Shown piece by piece: positions 60,816 through 64,000 of a stretch of 64,000 nt of DNA. The notes beneath the pieces were generated by a model. It did not search any database. It was not told the origin of the DNA and worked only from the letters and a program-made list of their open reading frames with translations. Numbering within the stretch: the stretch's first letter is position 1; each line of letters opens with the position of its first letter. The position numbers and the translations under genes are program-made. This DNA comes from Beta vulgaris subsp. vulgaris (taxonomy: Eukaryota; Streptophyta; Magnoliopsida; Caryophyllales; Amaranthaceae). Location: NCBI RefSeq assembly GCF_026745355.1, contig NC_079203.1, positions 56,282,141-56,346,140 on the forward strand. Reading direction: 5' to 3'.

Positions 60816-60994
60816 TGTTATTTTGTAATTCTCATCTTTTTTTTCTAAGAATTTCTTCACTTCGAACCTTTAATGGATTCTTTCTAATAACTTCAATACC
60901 CTTTTTGCTTCTCATTTCTTTCTTTGTCCCTCTGTTTTTCAGCCCAACTTATTGACTTTTTTTTTGGGATTTAGAGTTATTTTCATGTATTATA

Positions 60995-61291
60995 CTCCAT
61001 CTATTTCCTAAAGATCTTCCCTATTTTCGTTTAAGTGTGTTTTCAAAAGATCTTTCCTCTTTTACTTTATTTCTTATTTGGAATTTTTTCCCCTTTTTAC
61101 CATATCACATGGTCCACCATTATATTATTAATTCAGTTTTACTCCATTTCTCTCTCTTACTTTAACCCCTTCTTATTTGTTTATTTATCTTAACCTCTTT
61201 ATCTCTCCTACTTTAACCACCCCACACAAATAGATCCTCCTTGGTATCTGTATGAACAGTAACAACGAAGATCTTTAGAGAATGGAGGGCG
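60995..61291. mobile_element. Stowaway-like MITE
   Basis: CTCCATCTATTTCCTAAAG to CTTTAGAGAATGGAGGGCG, TA flanks. Confidence 0.7.
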
Positions 61292-62253
61292 TATGTATTA
61301 ATCATTTTATCTCCTTCTTTATTTAGGAAAAGTTGTAATCTTTATATGAAATTAGTATCTAGATTTTGCTTGATTTGTTGGAATTGAAATTGAAGAGAGA
61401 ATAATCGAGACTTTTTGTGACATATTATTGTATCAATTGGAGGAGGATTGATAAGATATCATCTGAGGAGTGAGGATTAAGGGGGTTGAGGAGGAAAAGG
61501 CAAGAACGAATACTCCATTGAATTCAACGCTTATCCATTGAATAACAGAGGAAGTATAAAACAACTTTTTAAATTTTTAACGAGGAGGGCGGATTGGGGG
61601 ATATGCATAACAAAAACTCTAGAGATATTAGTAATTAATTTTATTTATTTTTATGGAACTAATTAAAAATATTCAAAACACTAATATTATAGATTTACCG
61701 CCGATTTTGTCATAAATTGTCGATTTAATAAGAGTGTCATAGAGAATTTTTTTATGCTTATATATAAGTTTTACGATATGATTGGTAGCAAGTAACAAAT
61801 GGTGATAATGCCAATAATAAGTGTATTATAAGTTGTATGAATTTATGGAAAAATTATGTGTCAATCGATGCAATAAATGATCAATTAATACATTTTATTT
61901 TCTATGTTTAGCTTATAATATACAATCTTAAAGACTGTATATAGCTTTCCTCATTATTTAATGGTAATTTGTCTAAGAATGAAACTCGTCTATCAATAAA
62001 TTTTAGTGTGTTTTAAAATCATAAACAGGAAATTGTGTGTGATAATAACTGTTTAAAGTCTTTAAACCAATACAAAAAAGTGGTTATAACTTTGGCCATA
62101 ATAAGGTGCAATCTTGTTAAATCTTATACTCCACTTATAAGATCTTCAAAAATATAGCTAAATCTATTTATTTCAAGAGTAAATCATCCACTCCTAATAA
62201 AAGAATTTTAAAACATGCTTTTGCATGTCGTGACTCGCATACAAGAATGATGT
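61292..62253. other. Acetyltransferase upstream spacer
   Basis: No gene. About 61830-62225 matches 12430-12860 inverted. Confidence 0.5.
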
Positions 62254-62263
62254 TATAAATAGG
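62254..62263 (+). promoter_or_regulatory. TATA box of right acetyltransferase
   Basis: TATAAATAGG about 145 bp before the ATG, same position as in the left copy. Confidence 0.65.
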
Positions 62264-62264
62264 A

Positions 62265-64000
62265 ACATGAACATTTTCAATTCTCCACAAAACACAATAA
62301 CTTTACTTTAAACCTTCTTCGTGTCTCTTTCATCCTTTATTTTTCCTCCCCACGAAGGCCACCCATCCAAAAAAATATCCCCTACCATCGTTGTAAATCT
62401 CAACTAATGGCGCCTGTACTGCCTGTATACAACCTAAAAACAGAAACAGTTCTCCCTGCAGAAGAGCAAGAGCAGCAATCTGATCATTCCGATCACATCC
62501 TGTATGTCCGAGTTCGACTCGCAACTGATGAATCAGATGTTCCCTTCATTCATGGACTCATACATAAAATGGCAGCATTTTACCATCTGAGTGACGAATG
62601 TGAAGCAACAAAGTCTGCTCTTTCTTCCACCCTCTTCAACTCCAAAACTCCTTTCGAACCCTTCAAAACTGTCACTGTTTTCCTCGTTGAAGTCTCATCT
62701 ACTCCTTTTGCACCTAATCATCCCTCAACTCAACACTTCAACCATATCGAAACCACTCTTCACCTTCCTCACCCCATCAATGACCCAGAAATGGAGCTTT
62801 TTCGCACCAAAGAAGGAACAATCATTGCAGGTTTTGTGATCTTTTTCCCTAGCTACTCGACTTTTTTGTCGAAACACGCGTTTCATGTGGAGGATTTGTT
62901 TGTGAGGGAAGGCTATCGAGGTAAAGGTTTTGGAGGAATGCTGATGAAGGCGGTTGCTACTCAAGCTGTGAAGATGGGGTATGCTAGAATGGAGTGGACT
63001 GTCACAACTTGGAATGTGGCTTCTCATACATTTTATGAGAAATTGGGAGCTCATATTTTGCAAGATTGGCGGATTTTCAGACTTGCTGATGATGCCCTCT
63101 TATCTTATGGTCGATCAGCTTAAGTAATCGGTATTGGAATTGAAAGTTACGTAAGTTACAAGAGCATGGGACAAGTATTTCAAGCTAAGGTCATCTATCG
63201 AATTTGTGTTTCAATTCAATAATGCTATTTATGATTTATCTCGTCGTTCATTAATAATTCAATACTCCACCTTATGTGTGTATTGACAATTTTATGTATA
63301 AGTCAGCCAATGCAAAGTGGTAGCTTATTATTGCCTAAAGTAATAAAAGTTCTCATGCATCTTTATGATTTTGCCTTTCCCTTATTATACGTATTATATA
63401 TATACAAAGTACAGACCTACTAAACCAGCACCTCTAGTAAATCAGCCAGCCTAGCACATGAGTTAACGCTTGAGAGTAAGGGGATATAAAAGAATCTATA
63501 CTCCCAAGTATATTTAGGTAGTGGAGTTCGAACTTGTGACCTCAAAGTCACAAGGTGAGTTCCCCACAACCTGCATCAAGCAAGCTTGGATGAGTACAGA
63601 CATATAGAGCGACTTTAATGGTGCATGTAAATCTACTACCCCTCTAAAATACAAAATTCTTGACCTAGCTAGTTAGTTGGAGGTCCTCCTTCTGCTGTCT
63701 TTGTGATAAAGATTTGATTTTTGAACTTTACAAAATCTTCCAATTTACCTTCACTTGTGCAAGAGGTATTCATCTTACATACGGTGATATATTCAACAAA
63801 AGAACTTAAATGGATCCGGTTCATAATAACTTATTATTATACATCATGTATCGTATGACATAGTCAGTTTTTATTGATATAGTCAGTTTCTATTTGGTGT
63901 AGCCAGTTTTAATTGTATGACATAATCTCCTTTTATATAGTTAATTTTTATATTATATAGTCAGTTTTCTAAAATAGTCGTTTTCGTAGATATAGTCGGT
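62265..64000. repeat. Right arm outer block
   Basis: Inverted copy of about 3290-5090, still matching at the window's last base. Confidence 0.85.
62407..63123 (+). CDS. GNAT N-acetyltransferase, NATA1/SAT-like (right copy)
   Basis: Intronless, 238 residues, the same architecture as the left copy: RVRLAT and VPFIHGLIHKMA near the N-terminus, AGFVIFFPSY at 141-150, the acetyl-CoA loop RGKGFG at 171-176, and WNVASHTFYEKLGA near the C-terminus. The reading frame, TATA box and leader are all kept, so this copy looks functional even though the decarboxylase of the same arm is broken. The twelve differences from the left copy include six or seven in residues 7-29, plus P70S, E135K, P157H, S185T and D238A. 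None touch the CoA loop. The chemical role (acetylation of ornithine, a diamine or an aromatic amine) is inferred from the family. Confidence 0.9.
   Translation: MAPVLPVYNLKTETVLPAEEQEQQSDHSDHILYVRVRLATDESDVPFIHGLIHKMAAFYHLSDECEATKSALSSTLFNSKTPFEPFKTVTVFLVEVSSTPFAPNHPSTQHFNHIETTLHLPHPINDPEMELFRTKEGTIIAGFVIFFPSYSTFLSKHAFHVEDLFVREGYRGKGFGGMLMKAVATQAVKMGYARMEWTVTTWNVASHTFYEKLGAHILQDWRIFRLADDALLSYGRSA

Overview
This is nuclear DNA from a flowering plant, most likely a eudicot. The evidence is spliced genes with GT-AG and GC-AG introns, TATA promoters, AT-rich spacers, and dense plant-type transposable elements: copia and TRIM LTR elements, a LINE, tRNA-derived SINEs, Stowaway-like and Mutator-like MITEs, and Helitrons. 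Clues to the exact taxon are weak.

Gene content is low. (1) A GNAT N-acetyltransferase of the NATA1/spermidine-acetyltransferase-like family is present twice, on the minus strand at 4.2-4.9 kb and the plus strand at 62.4-63.1 kb; the proteins differ at 12 of 238 positions. (2) A bacterial-type (fold-type I) Orn/Lys/Arg decarboxylase is present twice. The copy at 18.6-23.1 kb (plus) is open; the copy at 40.2-44.0 kb (minus) is broken by a 10-bp deletion and lacks the TATA region. (3) A single CMC2-like twin-CX9C mitochondrial protein gene lies at about 37-39.9 kb. (4) A single F-box gene at 27.8-32.4 kb is split by a non-autonomous copia element and carries a frameshift.

Layout: the acetyltransferase and decarboxylase form a divergently oriented pair, and the whole pair occurs again in inverted orientation, so the window is a large degraded inverted duplication. 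The left arm runs from about 3.3 to 23 kb and the right arm from about 40 kb past the right edge. The F-box and CMC2 genes lie in the unduplicated centre. Matching blocks inside the arms (acetyltransferase flanks, a copia gag remnant, 15.0-15.4 kb, 11.2-11.9 kb) are displaced and interrupted by later insertions. These include a LINE at 54.6-56.3 kb, a 3.3-kb satellite array of about 315-bp units at 49.1-52.4 kb, SINEs, Helitrons and MITEs. The left arm also carries local direct duplications, including an acetyltransferase promoter copy with no coding region.

How the genes may work together (inference): the decarboxylase would make a diamine from a basic amino acid, and the GNAT would acetylate a basic amino acid or diamine. 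The pair is therefore a candidate two-gene polyamine-acetylation module that was duplicated by inversion and is now decaying in one arm.
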